A stretch of 64,000 nt of DNA, taken from Bacillota bacterium (GTDB lineage Bacteria; Bacillota; Clostridia; Peptostreptococcales; Anaerovoracaceae). The DNA is taken from the NCBI GenBank assembly GCA_029101005.1, contig JAQXQE010000017.1, forward strand, positions 1 through 64,000, written 5' to 3'. The notes under the pieces were generated by a model. The model saw only the letters and a list, made by a program, of their open reading frames with translations, did not search any database and was not told where the DNA came from. Shown here one piece after another: positions 61,427-64,000 of this stretch (position 1 is its first letter; each line of letters starts with the position of its first letter). The position numbers and the translations under genes are program-made.

Positions 61427-61507
61427 AATTCACAGGGTATTGAGACATTGGGACTGTGAACTAGTTTATAATTAATAATTTTTAAAATATTTAATAGGAG
61501 AGCAAAC

Positions 61508-64000
61508 ATGTTTGAAAAACTTTCGGAGAAGCCTGTTGCTGAATATCAGAACGAACAGGTAGCGCATTGGAACGAGATGGATCTTCTCGAGCTCTGCGTA
61601 ACTGAGCGTGAGGGAGCACCAAGCTATGTATTCTATGAGGGACCGCCAACTGCTAACGGCCGTCCAGGAATTCACCACGTTATGGCAAGAACTCTTAAGG
61701 ACTCAGTTAACAGATATAAGACTATGCAGGGTTTCCAGGTTAAGAGAAAAGGTGGCTGGGATACTCACGGTCTTCCTGTAGAGATCGAGGTTGAGAAGCA
61801 GCTCGGCTTCAGCGGCAAGCAGGATATCGAGAAGTACGGTATCAGAGAATTCAATGAGAAGTGCAGAGAGTCTGTATTCACATACACTCAGATGTGGACA
61901 GATATGTCAGAGAGAATGGCATACCTCGCTGATATGAAGGACCCATACATCACATACAAGAACGATTATATCGAGACTGGTTGGTGGATCCTCAAGACTG
62001 CTTTTGATAAGGATCTCGTATACGAAGGATACAAGATTCTCCCATACTGCCCAAGATGTGGAACAGGACTTGCTTCACACGAGGTAGCTCAGGGATACAA
62101 GATGGTTAAGGTTAACACACTGACTGTAAAGTTCAAGAAGAAGGGTACAGACAACGAGTACTTCCTCGCTTGGACAACAACACCTTGGACACTCGCTGCT
62201 AACAGCTGTCTGACAGTTGGACCTGACATCGACTACGTAAAGGTTAAGATGACATCAGGCGAAAACGAGGGTAACATCTTCTACATCGCTAAGAACCTTG
62301 CAGCTAAGACATTCGGTAAGGATGAGTACGAGGTTATCGAGGAGCTCAAGGGTAAGGATATGGAGTACATGGAGTATGAGCAGCTCATGCCATTCTGTGT
62401 ACCAGAGAAAGGTAAGAACGCATTCATCGTAACATGCATGGACTATGTATCCATCGAGGATGGTACAGGTATCGTACATACAGCTCCTGCATTCGGTGAA
62501 GACGACTACCAGTGCGGAAGAAAGTACAACGTGGCAGTACTTCAGCCAGTAGATGAGAAGGGTGAATACACAGCTACACCTTGGAAGGGTCACTTCGTAA
62601 TGGAGGACGGCCTCGACGTTGAGATCATCAAGTACCTTGCACAGGACGACAAGATCTACGCTAAGCAGAAGCTTGAGCACAACTATCCACACTGCTGGAG
62701 ATGTTCAACTCCACTCGTATACTATGCAAACAAGTCATGGTACATCGAGATGAGCAAGCTCAAGGATGAGCTCGTAGCTAACAACAATACAGTAAATTGG
62801 TATCCGGATTACATCGGAGAGAAGAGATTCGGTAACTGGATTGCAGATGTTAAGGACTGGGCTATCTCAAGATCAAGATACTGGGGTACACCAATTCCTA
62901 TCTGGAGATGCGAGTGCGGACACCTCCACTGCATCGGTTCAAGAGCTGAACTCGTAGAACTTGCTAACGAGGATATCGATGAGAGCATTGAGCTGCATAG
63001 ACCATATGTTGATGAAGTAACTCTCACATGTCCAGAGTGCGGCAAGACAATGCACAGAGTAACTGAGGTAATGGACTGCTGGTTCGACTCAGGAGCAATG
63101 CCATTCGCTCAGTGGCACTATCCGTTTGAGAACAAGGAGAGATTTGACGAGCTCTTCCCTGCAGACTTCATCTGCGAGGGTATCGACCAGACAAGAGGTT
63201 GGTTCTACTCACTGATGGCTGTATCAACAATCGTAAAGGGATGCGCACCTTACAAGAACGTTCTTGTTAACGACCTTATCCTTGATAAGGAAGGTAAGAA
63301 GATGTCAAAGTCAAGAGGCAACACAGTATCACCATTCGAGCTTCTCGACAAGTACGGTGCTGACGCACTCAGATGGTACCTCGTATCAGTATCACCAGCA
63401 TGGACTCCAACAAAGTTCGATGAGGACGGTGTTAAGGATGTTGTAAGCAAGGTATTCGGAACACTCAGAAATACATACAACTTCTTCACACTTTACTCAA
63501 ATCTTGATGATCTCGATGCTGCTAAGATCGAGATTCCATATGCTGATAGACCAGAGCTCGACAGATGGATCATCTCAAAGTACAACAAGCTCATCAAGTA
63601 CACAACAGAGAGCATGGATGCTTATGACCATATGAAGACTGTTAAGGCAATCGGAGAGTTCATCTCTGAGGACCTTTCAAACTGGTACATCAGAAGAGCA
63701 AGAAGAAGATTCTATGCTGAGGGCATGACAGATGATAAGAAGGCTGTATATGCAACAACATACGAGATTCTCCTCGGACTCTCAAAGATGATGGCTCCTA
63801 TCGCTCCATTCATCAGTGATGAGATCTACACAAAGTTGACAGGCGAGGCAACAGTTCACACTGCATTCTACCCAGTATGCGACGAGTCACTCATCGACGA
63901 GGCAGTTGAGGAGAGAATGGATCTCGTAAAGACTCTCGTTAACCTCGGAAGAGGAACAAGAGAGCAGGAGAAGCTCAAGGTTAGACAGCCACTCCAGAAG
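61508..64000 (+). CDS. ileS: Isoleucyl-tRNA synthetase, partial (3' end outside window)
   Basis: 831 codons are in the window and the frame runs off its end without a stop. Charges tRNA-Ile and edits valine. Catalytic-domain motifs: GPPTANGRPGIHHV (HIGH equivalent, near residue 55), GWDTHGLPVE, and KKMSKSRGN (near 598); the CP1 editing domain lies between (about 200-400, with AWTTTPWTLAANS). AMPFAQWHYPFENKE and FICEGIDQTRGWFYSL, with the GIHH form, look like the second bacterial class (IleS2), which often tolerates mupirocin. GGAG nine bases before ATG. No T-box leader. Confidence 0.94.
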   Translation, partial: MFEKLSEKPVAEYQNEQVAHWNEMDLLELCVTEREGAPSYVFYEGPPTANGRPGIHHVMARTLKDSVNRYKTMQGFQVKRKGGWDTHGLPVEIEVEKQLGFSGKQDIEKYGIREFNEKCRESVFTYTQMWTDMSERMAYLADMKDPYITYKNDYIETGWWILKTAFDKDLVYEGYKILPYCPRCGTGLASHEVAQGYKMVKVNTLTVKFKKKGTDNEYFLAWTTTPWTLAANSCLTVGPDIDYVKVKMTSGENEGNIFYIAKNLAAKTFGKDEYEVIEELKGKDMEYMEYEQLMPFCVPEKGKNAFIVTCMDYVSIEDGTGIVHTAPAFGEDDYQCGRKYNVAVLQPVDEKGEYTATPWKGHFVMEDGLDVEIIKYLAQDDKIYAKQKLEHNYPHCWRCSTPLVYYANKSWYIEMSKLKDELVANNNTVNWYPDYIGEKRFGNWIADVKDWAISRSRYWGTPIPIWRCECGHLHCIGSRAELVELANEDIDESIELHRPYVDEVTLTCPECGKTMHRVTEVMDCWFDSGAMPFAQWHYPFENKERFDELFPADFICEGIDQTRGWFYSLMAVSTIVKGCAPYKNVLVNDLILDKEGKKMSKSRGNTVSPFELLDKYGADALRWYLVSVSPAWTPTKFDEDGVKDVVSKVFGTLRNTYNFFTLYSNLDDLDAAKIEIPYADRPELDRWIISKYNKLIKYTTESMDAYDHMKTVKAIGEFISEDLSNWYIRRARRRFYAEGMTDDKKAVYATTYEILLGLSKMMAPIAPFISDEIYTKLTGEATVHTAFYPVCDESLIDEAVEERMDLVKTLVNLGRGTREQEKLKVRQPLQK

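Noticed and set aside
61267..61507. T-box leader upstream of ileS
   Set aside because: I looked for the conserved AGGGTGGNACCGCG and specifier-loop arrangement and found neither.

Overview
The window reads as a 64-kb stretch of chromosome from a strictly anaerobic, low-to-mid-GC Gram-positive bacterium of the Clostridia. Evidence: a trimeric HydABC-type [FeFe]-hydrogenase, a PolC-type replicase, FemAB and lysine-type MurE-like cell-wall enzymes, RNase Y, a SmtB-like zinc sensor, AGGAGG-type ribosome binding sites and TTGACA/TATAAT promoters. Codon usage leans strongly to AGA (Arg) and CTC/CTT (Leu). The gene set would suit the Anaerovoracaceae / former Family XIII (Mogibacterium-like), but that placement is an impression, not a result. 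I see no IS element, prophage, CRISPR array, tRNA or rRNA gene.

Layout. 1-2,128: a cluster of short hairpins, a LysR regulator and an S66 carboxypeptidase (minus strand). 2,350-6,503: hydC-hydB-hydA operon. 6,623-11,194: tandem M18 aminopeptidases, a small COG2426 membrane protein and a FemAB aminoacyl transferase. 11,247-15,994 (minus strand): proC, a lexA operon headed by a radical SAM gene with an SOS box inside its promoter, a Na+/H+ antiporter-like carrier and maf. 16,138-17,535: infC-rpmI-rplT behind a terminator/antiterminator leader, with an AUU start for IF-3 and a short membrane ORF at the end. 17,818-23,686: a membrane-anchored trigger-factor-like isomerase, nrdR, cmk, a membrane protein, radC, and a MinD-like/MurE-like pair. 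23,896-27,877: rny, cysteine desulfurase, thiI.

27,949-39,329: a long housekeeping run thrS-pyrH-frr-uppS-cdsA-dxr-rseP-ispG-polC that couples translation, lipid carrier and isoprenoid synthesis, and replication. PolC has no 3'-5' exonuclease domain but keeps all nine predicted PHP metal ligands. 39,356-44,909: an accessory block between polC and rimP, genes that are neighbours in many Firmicutes. It holds a homocysteine methyltransferase with a UroD-corrinoid fusion protein, then a zinc/cadmium efflux operon (ArsR sensor, free HMA metallochaperone, P1B ATPase). 45,040-49,653: rimP-nusA-ylxR-infB. 49,778-54,389: a cytidylate-kinase-like protein, a cysteine-rich protein (minus), then rbfA-nrnA-truB-ribF. 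54,514-57,012: rpsO and pnp. 57,127-61,254: a DUF2207 membrane protein, polyphosphate kinase and a small membrane protein. 61,508-64,000: the first 831 codons of ileS, cut by the window end.

Most of the window is core information processing and envelope synthesis. The least ordinary items are the exonuclease-less PolC, the two-gene corrinoid methyl-transfer unit, the SOS-controlled radical SAM-lexA operon, the MinD-like/MurE-like pair, and several 5' leader hairpins on ribosome-related operons.
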